Program-made: the position numbers and the translations under genes
In this document: one piece after another, positions 36,201 through 48,306 of the stretch
Layout: every line of letters starts with the position of its first letter
How positions within the stretch are numbered: the stretch's first letter is position 1
Origin: Breviolum minutum Mf 1.05b.01
Taxonomy: Eukaryota > Sar > Dinophyceae > Suessiales > Symbiodiniaceae
Length of the DNA stretch: 64,000 nucleotides
NCBI GenBank assembly: GCA_000507305.1
Contig: DF239536.1
Span: forward strand, 102,755 to 166,754
Direction of reading: 5' to 3'
Notes under the pieces: model-generated
What the model was told of the DNA's origin: nothing
Seen by the model: the letters and a program-made list of their open reading frames with translations, nothing else
Databases searched by the model: none

Positions 36201-39038
36201 GTACCCATTAAATCCCAGTAACTCATCAAGGGCAAGTGATGAAATTTCGGATGGAATGGAACGTTGCGGCGAAAGGAGGCAAGGCTATGTTGAACTCACC
36301 CAAGGCGTACCTTGAAGATAGCATCCTCGCTTGTGGAGAAAGGGAATTGTCCCGTGAGTAAGATGTGAAAAATCACGCCCAACGACCTGCGACCAAACTC
36401 GCAAGGTTGCAATTTGAGTTCAACACTTGAAATATCCGACGTATGTACTGTATTTCATTTCTAGCTTCCTATCTCTATATAGATAAATATTAGGTACGTA
36501 TATATAATATATAATGGAATTGTATAGTAGATTTAGACCAGCTAGATACATAGATAGATAGATAGATAGGATAGGATAGGATAGGATAGGATAGGATAGG
36601 ATAGGATAGGATAGGATAGGATAGGATAGGATAGGATAGGATAGGATAGGATAGGATAGGATAGGATAGGATAGGATAGATAGATAGATAGATACATACG
36701 AGTATTTATATTGAATAAACATAAATTCTAGATACACAGTAAACTCTTCTGGACGTGAGAAAGGGTCTGCTTTTGGATGCAAGATAAGGGGCACAGGTTT
36801 GTCGGCTGCTTGGGCATTTTCATTTCATGGGCAGATTGAGAAATTGGAAAGTGACGCCTGTCTTCATCAAAATGGCACACGAATGATTTTGAACTGCATC
36901 TGGCGCACCAAACGTCATCGCTTTTTGCAGTGTGAGCGCCCTTCAATTGCTGGGGTGACGCGTACCTTGACAGCAAACAAGTTGCGGGGTAGGAAATTTC
37001 GGGATACAAAGCACATCTGGTCTTTGTCGAGAAAGGATGAGTACATAAAGCTGTGTACTGAATACTACTCCACCAACTGATTCCAACTGCTGATGTTTGC
37101 CTCTTGTCACCTCTTGGGCTGCTGAAACTGAAAGTTTACTGTCTGTCTCACCTGCTGTCCGGAACTGAAGAAGTCTTTTCCAGAATTTGAATTGTTCCGG
37201 ATGTTCACAGGATCCTGAGAACCCAGGCAAAAGCGTCCCGTCATATTTACTTTCTGCAGACCAAGTGCCATCCTGTCAGAGTGCATCAACGCCCGCCGGA
37301 GCAACAGTGCAACCGGGATAGATCAGCATCATAGCGTTACCATCTATACCGTCTATACCCATACCTCTAGACTCTATACCGACAACTGATTCATCAAAGC
37401 TCATTTCCTGCATACCCAATTGCATCACTGCATGCATCACATTCTCACAGTATCTATCGTGTGCTCGTTCCATCACTCAACATCTCCCATCTCCTGAACT
37501 GCAAAGCCAAAGTCAATGAGTTTTAAGTCTTCGCCGTCAACACCTTGCAGCCACACTCTTGTCATTTTGATTTTGATGAACATCTTGAGTCGATGATTTA
37601 CAAGCACATGACACCATCGGCGAACCCATTGCTTGGAAAATTAACACAACAACGAAATGGTAAAATGAGTCTTGTTCAAGATCTGATCAGGGTGACTCGG
37701 ATTGACCCGACCTGTGAAGAGAAAGTTCTCGGGCTTCAAGTCCCGGTGCAGCATCCCTCTTTGATGACAATGTAGGGTTGCGCGCAACATTTGCTCCATC
37801 AGGTTGGCCACCTTTGAGGTCACAGGGATTGAACAAAGGGGCTGTTGCGGCTGCTTTAGAACTATTTTGAAATGACATTTGATTTGTGTGCCTGGAGTGG
37901 ATGTCAACTGAAGTATGCATGGGACCCATGCATGATATCTCATGAAATGATCAAGCAAGAAACGGTGTTCATCTTGCTGCGGCCAGTGACACCCCGTGAA
38001 AACAACCATGTGACACTGATTGTTGGGGACTGCGGCTGACGTTACACATTTCTGCCTAGTGCATAACGAACTCTCAAACCCGTGACCCAAATCAGACCTC
38101 GACTTCAGGCAATCCTGGTTGCTCTGAAATGATCCTTTCACAAAGCTCCTGCCATGGCTTTGACTCTTTTAGCAAATATTTCTACTACCAACCTCAAATT
38201 GAATCAACCAAGCACTTGCTGCGGTATGATTTTCCAACCCTCATCTACCAATCAAATCTATATAAATCACCCAGTCAGCCGTGCTGCTCCTCACCATGGC
38301 AAAGTTCTGTGACAAGCCAAACATAGTGCGGACTTTCAAAGTACCTGTGCAACGACCACCTGCTACCACTAATGACTAATGTGGCAGGCAGTGCAAAACC
38401 TCTACTGTGCCAGAGGTTCCGAAAGGATCCAAAAGGAGTGTAAACTACGAATGAGTGCCTAGTTCACATACAGGTGAGATGACATGGGCGCACTCCACGA
38501 GCCGACAAACGTGCGGATGATCCATCTTTTTCCAAGCCTGAATGTGTCTGTTTCATTTTCCCTCAAACCATGATCCATGATTTTTGTTTATGGTATTTCT
38601 CCGTGCATTTGATGTGTTTTGAATATTAAGCTTTTCAGTGGTTCGGAGAAGGTACAGACAGTACTCAGATTCATCTTGCTGGCATGTGTGAGCCTCAATC
38701 TCGCCAGGTCTTAACCATCGCTTGTCTATGCGCTTGATTGCGCGTTTGATACCGGTCCTGTCAATGAGTTTTCAGATGTCATCAGTGCAAGTCCGCAAAC
38801 GAACGAACCTCACATCCTGCAAGAAGCTGGCACAAACTTCATGTTCAAATCTTCCTTTGGCTTCCTTTCTCTCAGTGTAATCAATCTCTGAGTGAGATGC
38901 AGCCATTTGAGCATTTGTGTCAAAAATATGTGTCCCAAACCGCTTGAAGAGGATCCCTCCGGTCCTCTTGTGTTTGGCCAGCCACACCACACCATATGCG
39001 CCAGAACCCAAAGGCTGATTGGTGTGAAAGTCATAAGC
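33294..39038 (-). CDS. calcium-dependent protein kinase-like (kinase plus EF-hand)
   Basis: Exons (minus) chain into a CDPK, a Ser/Thr kinase switched by Ca2+ through C-terminal EF-hands: 39038-38965 (LGSGAYGVVWLAKHK), 38757-38694 (IKRAIKRIDKRW, ATP lysine), 38525-38484 (MDHPHVCRLVECAH), 38344-38295 (YVWLVTELCH), 38165-38098, 37811-37712 (LHRDLKPENFLF), 37543-~37500 (LKLIDFGFA), near 37250 (TGRFCLGS), 36965-36909 (YASPQQLKG, KSDDV), 36386-36311 (SLGVIFHILLTGQFPF), 36153-36100, 35910-35851 (CSVEAADLVQQLL), 35233-35174 (AALEHPFL), 34913-34874 (DVLSRLEHFMDGC), 34784-34743 (LKQLAQTAIAHLL, the CDPK junction helix), ~34530 (KEQDGSLARATF), 33510-33466 (IGYTRFLAAALDDS), 33364-33294 (FDLLDSDGDGLISIE, a canonical EF loop). 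Most joins keep phase. The catalytic HRD and DFG are intact, but APE is replaced by SPQ. Other EF-hands look degenerate. The true start and stop were not found. Confidence 0.87.
36555..36694. repeat. (ATAGG)n pentanucleotide array flanked by GATA
   Basis: About twenty-two tandem copies of ATAGG lie between short runs of GATA. The array sits in the CDPK-like gene's intron between the exons ending at 36909 and starting at 36386. Confidence 0.96.
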
Positions 39039-40179
39039 CTGCACCACAGCATTGGAATATGAATCCAAACTGCACTTGAAGCTATCCCGTGATTACCCAA
39101 ATTCAAGGAAACAACCTGTTTGGCAAACTCTATCTGGATGTGTCCAAAATACTCCAAAATGCATCAAGGCGATTCCTCAAGTCATTCATCAGCCTGTCTT
39201 TTCCGACTACCGTTTCGTTGTCAGCCTCACACTGAACCGGGCGAACCAGCCTCGCGGATGTCAGTTTGGCAGTCTTTCCAGAAAAGCCTGCAAGTGCAAC
39301 TTTGGCAAACGTGACTGGTGCAGCCTCGCTTTTAAATTACTTTTTGTCTCTATATCTATTCAAACAGCATTCACGTGCGTTGACGAATGTCAGCAAAAAT
39401 CTCCAACAATGAGGAAGGTTGAAAATTTGCATTCACATTCGCAAATATATCCATAATACAAGTACCATACACTGTCCAAGACTCGCCCTCGTCCGCCTTT
39501 GTTTGATCTTCATTAGACACTTCTCCATTTCCACTTCTAGTCCTACTTGGCTCACGCCAGCCCGAACTTCAGCCAGAGTCACTTGTGCATCAGAGCGCTA
39601 GTCTCCCCAGCAGCTAAGTCCAGGGACATGCTACAGGACCTCAGATAGACCCCCTTGCCGCACTGTATTCAGAACTTGATGAGCCATGATTCCCTAAATC
39701 CAATCCTGAAACTGTAACATGGCTGCATCGTACATGCAGCTTTCGGATGCTATCGTGATAATGTCTAGCAACACAATGTCTGTTCATCTTAGGTCCTAGG
39801 TCGATCACTTCAAGATATCTTAAAGATCATGTCATCAAGCAACAAACGGCCACCCGTATACCAAGAGACCGCAGCTCCCGCAGTTGTCGCCGAAGCCGCA
39901 TATCTTGCTTCTCAGAGAGAGCTCGTAGTCTGATTAATCTGCGCGGATTCGAAAACTGATCGTGAATCTCTGTTTGGTATCTGGAGGGGTTGCCGTGGTA
40001 CATAAGTTCTCAAGATCATCATCGGGAAGATGTTCATTTCATTTCAGCATTAGGAGATCCACCATGAAACATGTGGTGCAAAAAATGTGCAAGACAACCA
40101 GCCACATAAGTGAAGGAACAGGATTAAGGCCCGGCATTCATAATTCCTAAAGATTCCTAAAGGTCAAACTTGGACATTC
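39039..40179. other. 1.1 kb without a confident gene
   Basis: This should contain the CDPK 5' exon and leader. A minus-strand frame near 39958-39840 reads RALSEKQDMRLRRQLRELRS and stops; it is strongly basic and might be a retroelement scrap. Nothing else stands out. Confidence 0.35.
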
Positions 40180-40282
40180 TCATACATTTTCCATGTTCAA
40201 GCGGTTTTCTTCCCACCTCTCACGGTAGGTTTCGTAGAGGGCCAAAAGGCTGATGCCTACCGCAAGGCCTGCAATCGTGCAC
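40180..40282 (-). CDS. terminal exon of a small membrane protein
   Basis: After AG|G the frame encodes a hydrophobic segment AGLAVGISLLALY, then a charged tail ETYRERWEENRLN, ending in TGA. The length (1 + 34 codons) is consistent and the acceptor fits the local rule. It looks like a C-terminal membrane anchor with a charged tail. The upstream exons and family are unknown; a shared gene with the exons at 43-46 kb cannot be excluded. Confidence 0.5.
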
Positions 40283-40815
40283 CTCAGTGCGGTTCATGAT
40301 GTTGACATGGTCATATGATGGATGCAAAGCACTCAAGATGAAAGATTGTTAGAATCCAATGTAGTGACCCGGCCCTGAGAACTTCACACGGCACGATCTG
40401 TCAGGCGTCTAATGTGATTGCCCTGTACGGCAGCAAATCATAGCATCGGCATATTGGATACAGATACAGAGGCCATATGTTTTTAAATCTTGAAATTGTT
40501 TTGACATGTTTTGATTGCCATTATTTACGTGAACATATGTCAGCTTGGACGGTTGCCTGCACTGGTTGGACACGGGACTCAATACTATGGACAACATGCA
40601 TTTGAGAGACGTACTCCCAGTCCCACCTGCATAGCGTAAAATAAATGAAGTGGCTGACTCTGCAGCATGGACTGTGCACCTTGTATTAAGCAACATGAAG
40701 CTTGCTTGCTAAAGAAGCCGGGAGAAGAACGCAAGAGATCCGAAATACACAAATGTTTTATTCATTGCCAGATGCCCAGTTTCTTAAAGCTGGGCCCGGT
40801 GCAAGCTTTGTAGGC

Positions 40816-40875
40816 TCAAAGAGCGCTAAGGTCTAGACTGGAGGCTGCTCCTGTGTAGGAACGGCCATGACCAAC
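40816..40875 (-). CDS. candidate terminal exon, Ser/Gly-rich
   Basis: Following CTGAG|G the frame reads VGHGRSYTGAASSLDLSAL and stops with TGA, twenty codons in phase 0. It resembles the terminal exons of neighbouring genes in structure only. It conflicts with a single-gene reading that includes the exon at 40180, since both carry stops. Confidence 0.35.
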   Translation of the reverse strand, partial: VGHGRSYTGAASSLDLSAL

Positions 40876-43239
40876 CTCAGTCAAAATGTTTGGAACAGGC
40901 ATCTTCCCAGAATCAAACACTTGCGTCCTAGTGACAATGAATCTTTCTGTTCACTTCCGCTCATTGAAAAATATGCAACAATGTGGCGGCTTTGGTACAT
41001 TTGGTGGCTTCTCAACATAGACACAACAAGGGAGGTAACTTGATATGCCATCGATCTGCATCAATGATCCCAATGAACATGAAACAAAAAAGTGAGCACC
41101 CCCTCCCAAGCTGCCTAGAAACATCTAAAAGCTATTGAGGCCCTCGCGAAATGTTGTGCTTTCCACCTCTTTGAGAAAGCACAAAGTCGTCTCATTATCA
41201 TTGTGACCAGCTTGCTCCTTGAGCCAGCTGCAGGTGAACCTTTCAAGTTCTTGTGGATCTCGGCCTGTATCCTTATTGGAACCAGCAGTTCTCGGAAGTA
41301 ACATCATTCTAGTATTAGTGGCAAAAGGCAAGGTACAGTATCAGCATGTATCAGCTGACCTGGAAAACTCATCCCTGCTGGGTGCTTTTTTTAACAAGAA
41401 GTACTGTACAACTGGTAAGAGAATACCTCTTCACGTGGTCACGCCACGTCTCGTCATCAGATGTCTTCAACTACAAGGTCAACTTTGCACTCAGATCTTC
41501 CCACTGCTGTGGTGTCCTGATGCTGCCACTTGAGTCATTGTAAAGGCAAAACACACATTTACACTTACAGACACATTACAATGCCTTACAGCCGTGAGAC
41601 TCTGAATATAGACATACAGGATATCACAGGTCTGTCCTCACTCTGAAGTCTGTTCCTAGTCTTGGTTGTCCACGAGCACTTCCTTGTTTCATTAGTCCAT
41701 CCAGCACTGGCAAAATCATCGGAATGTAAACAGTGCAGTATGTATCCAACCAGGAAAGAATGGAAAGCATGTGAAAGCATACGTGTCGATTTGGGATCCA
41801 CACTGAGGGAGCGGGCTGTGGACATTGAAGCATCCCGCCTCCCCAGCTGGTTTGAAAGAAAGTTGTGGAAAGCAATATCCACCAATACTTACTGTCGTTG
41901 GCATCTCGCTAGCAAGGGGAAGCACTATCGTTTGCACATTTGAGCGGAGTGCTCATCTTGGAACAAGCTTGCGGGATCTGGTAGGATGCGCATGGGTTTG
42001 CAACGCATGCCGCAGGATTTTTGGCAGCAATCCTGAAGCCCATTTAGGGGGATAGCTTCAGAGTGTGCCTAAAATTGGTGCGATTAGAGGCTTTCACTGC
42101 ATGGACCACTAGCAACTCTGTTGATTTTTTTCATGTATGTTGTCTTGCCAAAGGATACGGATGGCCTTTCTTTCTGCATCGCTCTGCAAAGCCGTGTTTC
42201 TGCAGTGCGCAACCTGTGGGCACCGGCAGCCCTTCGTGCGTTCACTCTTCACAGTTGAAAAGTGGGGCCAGTTTGCCTGCCTGGATGCAGCAGGCGTACA
42301 ACGGACCTGGGGTTGCCACACTGTGAAGTGCAGGAATAAGATGTTGAAGATGGAAAATGGAAGGGAATCCGCTCAAAAATCCTGCTGCAAGCTAATATAG
42401 CCTACTTGTACCATGTCATTTCATATCACGCATCAAATCATGCACTGTATATCACACCATACAACGTCATGCTACAATACTACACATCAGATCACACATC
42501 ACCTCATACATGATATGGTGCATCATATCATACACCACGACGTCGTCACTATTATATACATCATTGCTACATCTCATGTCATTATCGTCGCTGCCATGAT
42601 CATTGTCTGATAGCTGTTGGATAGAAGGTCCTGGGATGCCTGACGAGGAGTCGGCCAGGTAAGAAACGGCATAGCAGCAGCAAGGCCGCTGCTGGCGCTG
42701 CTACGACCGTTGTCTGCCAGAGAACCAACATGGCACCAAGTATACCCAACATTCTCCAATTACAAACCATCTCCAACATTACCTGAATCCGTTGGAAAAG
42801 TCAACTCATCACTTGCAATCTGGGAATCTAATCCCACCTGACCCAGCAGAGTTGAAGTAATGAAACCTGCACCAAGGTCCACAGGCCAAACCAAAAGAGC
42901 CTCAGGTAGTTGGGCTACGGCGCTGCGGCTGCAATCATAACAGTGAAGACAATACAGTGCTTTGCTGCAAGGATTTTACATGGTTCATCATGGTTCTACT
43001 ATTTTCACTACTGTGTACTGTGTTATACTGTGTTTTTTGAAAGTTGCACAGAATCAGAATGATCATGTATGGAAAATATCCAAAGTATGATGTGTCTGTA
43101 TTGGGTTGTATCTTGCTGTATCTTGTTACTTGTTCTACAAGTGTCTTCTTGTATATTGCTTCGTTTGTTAGTTGCAGTATCCTGGTCAGCCTGGTTCACA
43201 ACGCATCGGTTGCACACCACAAATCCCACAGCATCATGC
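40876..43239. other. 2.4 kb without a confident gene
   Basis: Exon-like segments: minus strand 41290-41128 (two frames open, one DTGRDPQELERFTCSWLKEQ), minus strand about 41855-41770 (LGRRDASMSTARSLSVDPKS between a CAG and a GT), and 42315-42140, open on both strands. ATCA/CATC-rich sequence occupies 42413-42600. None could be joined to a family. Confidence 0.35.
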
Positions 43240-46038
43240 AAAGCTCCGGACGGCCATCCCCAGCATTGCAAGCCAGGAAATTGCTTGAATGGCTGTACAA
43301 GCAAATCGATCCTGTTGGTCGCGAAGAAATGTGAGGACTAAGCTTGTAGCTTTCACAATAATGTTGCAACAAGCAAACACCAGCTGACACCTCTCGCAAA
43401 TCGGAACAAAACACGAAAATGCTGCGGTTGTATGCGGATTCAACTGTGAGGCTTATCCTCTCGCTTTGACATATTCTGCTCTGTGTCCGCTACCAGTACT
43501 ATACAGAATTGATGACTTGGATGCAATACACATAGCCTCTGAGCCCCAGACACTTCCTTCCAAAAGATCTACGCTGTGGCACGTTGGATACCTTGATGTA
43601 TTATTTGCTCCGGATTGTAGCTTCAGAAACTATGACTCTTTAGGTGAATCTGTTGAACTCCTTGCACTGTTACACCCTCTCTTACTTCCTGGCTACTGAA
43701 ACAAAAATGATAGCAAAGCCGCAGCCTTTCCACCTGAGCTTCCAACCCAGCACGCCAGGGGATAGCACGGCGAGCTGGTGCCATGTTTATGGCCAAGTTA
43801 GAGAGCTGGAGGAAAAGAAACGTCAAAAGCCCGATCCACGGAGATGCTGGGAAGAAGAGAATGAACCTCGCATCTGCGCCCAGAGCATGACTTACCGTTC
43901 ACAGCAATAGCTGTACAATGCTATCAATATCTATCAATGCTATTAATATGATTAATGATTATTACAGTACATGATATAATCAAATGTATTGATGCCTTGG
44001 TATGTCTTTATCTGAAATCTCAGCCATGCAGGGCCATCAATCCTTGAAGTACGAGATGCTCGTCCCACCACCCCACCCACCCCGCTGCGCAGCCACACAT
44101 CCCCAGAACGACGATCACTTCAGAGGACGCATCTCGGAAGCTTTTCAACGGAGATCAACTCACCACAGCATCACTGCAGACTACAAACTTATCTACAATT
44201 GTTTCTTATTTCCAAAATGCAAATAGCATTGAAGTATATTGAAATCGTGTGGAATCTGTCTGATATCTTGTTTGCAATGTTTTGGTCTCTTGGACACGCT
44301 ACTATATATTACAGTATCAACAAGTCCGCCTTCAATTTGCAGTCTTGAACTCTTGAACATTGCAGTGCCGTCTGTCCACGATGGTGGAGGAAAGGAATCT
44401 GAAACGCTGCTCCCATGAGCACCACTATCGCTCCAAAAGGAGCGAACTGGCTCAATACCGCTTCCCCTAAGAGTCGAACTGAAACAGCAGGAAGGCATCA
44501 CATTTAAGTCAGTCTCTGGATCTCCAAACCTGCAAATGCAGGGGTGCAATACAAAAGGTGCCAAGAATCTTGCGGAGTTGACTGCAAAATGAGTAAACTT
44601 CTCAAAGCTTCATATGCCCCACCTGGGAGCCATCATCACTCTGTCCAAATCCAACAGGTCTGAATTCCTGTGGGTCAAACATCTTGGAGATAAGATCGGT
44701 AGGGGGGTACTAGTACCCGTAGTTTCATGTATCTGGTTGGGTTCTCACCACTTTTTCTTCTGCGGTAATTAATGTTATCTGCCGAAATGAACAAATTGTA
44801 ATAGAGACCAACACGACACACGAATCCCCATCACTGGAACTCAACCCTGTCCTCTCTGGTGCAGATTGACTGGCTTTAGGATTGACAGCAGAGGTCAGCA
44901 GCTTGAACAACACACATCTAAAGGCAACCTGCATCAATGATGGCGGCTCAGGTGTGTTAATGCGAGTTGTGTAGCATGCGCCCTAGCTGAAGTTCATCTC
45001 AATGTTCAATTCGGAACTTTCATTCCTTTTGTATCCTTTTGTGTTCTCGTTGGTCAGGTTGCAACAAGACAACACATCCATCGTGCTATCATGGAATCTC
45101 TTGACGGAGTCGTGAACATGTACAGCTTTCACGAAACTGATTGGATAGAATGAAGATAAATGAGTCATAAATCAGGTCATAAAATTGATCAACTTCTTGA
45201 TGAACTTGGGTTTTGAATCGATTTCCAACTTTCAGAAGTGGAGACAAGGTTTTTTAGCACACTTGAGCATCAAAGACCATGACATAGCACCGCCTTGAGG
45301 CAATAAGCTGCAAGGATGGTTATGAGCTGCTTATTGAGCCGAGCCATCCTGCACCTGAAAATTTGAAAACGAAAACGATCCGTGCTGCACTCGACAGTAC
45401 TCTACACCACTTATCGACTCCACAATACTCTGGAAACGAAAACGATCAAAAATGCTAGGCAAGCTGGCGTAGCACCCCAGTAGTTCCACCATGTCTCTGC
45501 CTAGCAGATTACTTTTTCAGTCAGTGCCCTCAAATCTGTTTTGGCTGAAGGATACTGAAGGGTATTCATGGTTGATGGTTTGATTCACGAATGCTAAAAA
45601 GCTTCTGGGAGTTGGAGAGTTGGGTTTCATCTTGGAAGACTTTTTGATTGACAGACATCTGTTCAGGCCCTGGCGTACGAACATGAGTGCGACACTTCGA
45701 ACCTGACCGCTTGTCGGAGCAACAACACTGGTAACTGGCATGTCAGGAAAAACATCGAGAGACAGCAAACGATATCTGTCAATCCAAGGAATAGGTGACT
45801 GCTTTCAGGCTTTCATACTTACAACAAAGCCTGACCCCAGCTTCGGCAATTGCGCATGGGCAACAAAACTGAAGGTTCAATGCTCAGCTGTTTCGTTTTG
45901 TGATTTCTACAGGTATCAACCTGTATTGCTCAGTGTTTACAGCGGTTGAGACCGACTTTGATTCCATTTTCCAGCTTCCGAGGCTCCAGCATTTTGAAGG
46001 AATCTGGGTAGAAGGCAATGTAGAAGAGGGAGGCATAC
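43240..46038 (-). CDS. possible anoctamin (TMEM16)-like membrane protein
   Basis: The exon starting at 46038 after TAG|G encodes YASLFYIAFYPDSF; SLFYIAF following an aromatic is a signature of anoctamins, calcium-gated chloride channels or scramblases of the plasma membrane or ER. Downstream on the same strand, about 44490-44390 reads GEAVLSQFAPFGAIVVLMGA, similar to the helix after the channel's (I)QFG segment. About 43810-43735 reads LSNLAINMAPARRAIPW, and about 43320-43240 reads AIQAISWLAMLGMAV, another hydrophobic helix. The order agrees with the family, but phases do not all connect and the frame after YIAFYPDSF runs to a stop in about 27 codons. A plus-strand frame at 43710-43910 (VYGQVRELEEKKRQKPDPRR) competes with part of it. 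Treat the family as a hypothesis. Confidence 0.33.
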
Positions 46039-47568
46039 CTAATGTGACAATGTGATGCCAAGGTCAATGAAGTTGCAAGGGTTCAACAGGATCTGCCTGA
46101 ACCTGCCTATCATTTCTGTGGTCGCAGCACTTACTCAACTTTTTCGATATTTACATAGAATTTTATAGATTTCAATAAGTGCTGCAATGAAATGAGACTC
46201 CCAGGAATGGCTTCTTGCTGCTGTGTAACGAATTGACCAATTGAAGACCCAAGGCCTTGCGGTTGTCATGGTTGCCCCACGTCGCCCGAGCGCCAAGCGA
46301 TGTGGTCCCGGCTTTTGGGTGTGCCATGACCGTGATGATCTATTTCTATGGAATATAGATATGAGGAGAGAGAGAGAGAGAGACACATACTGTTAGATAC
46401 ATAATGAAACCTTATCTATAGAATGTCTATACACTACTATTACTTACACTACTGTATATATAGATCTGTATAGTAACAGCAGTATAGTATATATTTCAGC
46501 AGGCAGTCTGCTGCAAACTTCGTATTGTGTCCATTAGTATAGTTATACATACGGTTTGGATATGTTTCAATTGTTTGCATCATTCTGACGCTCCATGTTG
46601 TCACTTTCAGCCTTTCAACAGCGACCCCTTCGCGCCTTTAGATGGTATGAATGCACGAATTGCGATCTTGTCTTGTGGTTCTCCCATCGAGTGAACGTCA
46701 CCGAAATGAGTCTGAAGAATCCTGAGGCTGAAGGTTCTATGTGCCAACGACTGCCTGGATTGATTAAGTTGAAGGGGTTGGATGAAGCTTGTTGGCAGCG
46801 GACTCACAAACTGAAGTTGTATTTTGAAGGCAACGAATCCATCACAATGTTGAAATGGCAGTATGAATGTTGCATCTAGCAGAATTCTTTCCCATCTGCT
46901 CCCTGGCCGCCCACCGAGTATCATGGATTATCAGACTATCATGGACTATCGATGTTGCAGTTTTTCCTCGCTGGAGTATACTTTCGCAACATCCGAGCAT
47001 ACAAAATAAAGTTGTTTTCTTCATGTGTCTTCCTGCCATTAAAGTCATTTAAGTGTCCGCAGAGCATGGTCGACAGCCTGAAGTACAAGGATGTACAAGG
47101 ATGCTGTTGATATAGGGTCAAGATGCGATTCAGCAACCAAATCTCCAGCACGACAATGAGGCCAACAATGTGCTGCGCGAAGCTGTACCTAATGCACACG
47201 AATTACCCTGTATTTCGAAAAAAAAATGAAAACCATCTGTTTTCACATGGCTTCTCACGGCAAATCAATTCAAGCCATCTTGCAAGAAGAGACAGTGATT
47301 TACAATTTGTACAAACAGAGCTGGTACCAACGCGTCCTCTGGACGAGAAATTTGAGCTTCGGTGTCACCTTAAAGGCAGCATAAGATGCAGCTTAGCAAC
47401 TCAAGTTGATGGATGTTGAATTTGCTCTCTTCCAAGGGCAGTAAGTCGCAGGTAGCAGCTGCCTCTGCTCCACGAGATGGCAAAGGCCAAAGGAAAAAAA
47501 GCTGGAGAACTAGCACCGTCTGCCAGCATGTTTCATGTTCTGAATTTGTCTTAGAAAAAACTATATAG
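46039..47568. other. 1.5 kb without a confident gene
   Basis: A minus-strand segment just above 46038, about 46105-46065 (FRQILLNPCNFI), may be the preceding exon of the anoctamin-like gene. The frames at 46595-46924 are open on both strands and cannot be resolved. Sequence at 46385-46500 is AT-rich. Confidence 0.35.
46366..46383. repeat. (GA)n microsatellite
   Basis: Short GA run between AT-rich bases. Confidence 0.9.
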
Positions 47569-47578
47569 TTGGAAAAAC

Positions 47579-48296
47579 AGCCCCCTTAACAATAGGGCCA
47601 TGTGATGCTTTTTCATTTTATAAAACAAAACCACCTATAAAATGAAAAACCAGGTGGAGAAATCAATAAAATGAAAACCTGCAAAGTTTATACAATGATG
47701 GTATATGCAAGATCAGTTTCACAGATGAATCAGAATGATGGGTTCTCAAAAAAAAACTGGACTCTATCAAATGTTTTCACCAATGTCTAACTCCACAACT
47801 TCATGATTTCCTTGGAAAAGTGTCCACAGTTAGGTGCTCCTCTGATTGCCCAGGACAAGGCAGTTAGGGAAGTTTGGGAAGTTTTTTTCTCCAGGTCTCC
47901 AGTGCCACGAACTTTTGGGCCACCACTCTATACAATTCTCGTGGATTCTGGTATGATTTTGCCAGGTTTTCTTATTTTATTTTTTTCAACCAGGAGTGGA
48001 CGGGTGAGGCCAAGAACTTTAAAATGAATTATGCTAAATCCTCTCCAGTTCTTCTGTGTAGAAGGGAGGCTTATAAAATGAATGTTCTTCTCCGGATGAA
48101 TGTTCATTGCGTCAAAAAGGTAGTAGCTTATAAAATGTTTTGGGACATCCCAACCTAAAGATTATAAAATGAAAACCAACCATATCATGCATTATGATGA
48201 GTACATATTACCGCAGTGGTGCCTATAAAATGATACAGGGCAAGTCATTTCATAGGGGAACAACATATTCATTTTATAGGGGAATCTTTAAGGGGG
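47579..48296. mobile_element. non-autonomous DNA transposon (MITE-like)
   Basis: The element begins (AG)CCCCCTTAA and ends TTAAGGGGG, an inverted terminal repeat of nine bases; similarity continues weakly inward (CCCTATAAAATG near the right end). It is flanked by a perfect 10-bp direct repeat, TTGGAAAAAC, at 47569-47578 and 48297-48306, as expected of a target-site duplication. The interior, about 0.7 kb, carries about six copies of ATAAAATG and two inverted copies spread through it. Open frames inside are short and match no transposase. A 9-10 bp duplication is typical of Mutator-like and some other superfamilies; the family is not assigned. Confidence 0.82.
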
Positions 48297-48306
48297 TTGG
48301 AAAAAC

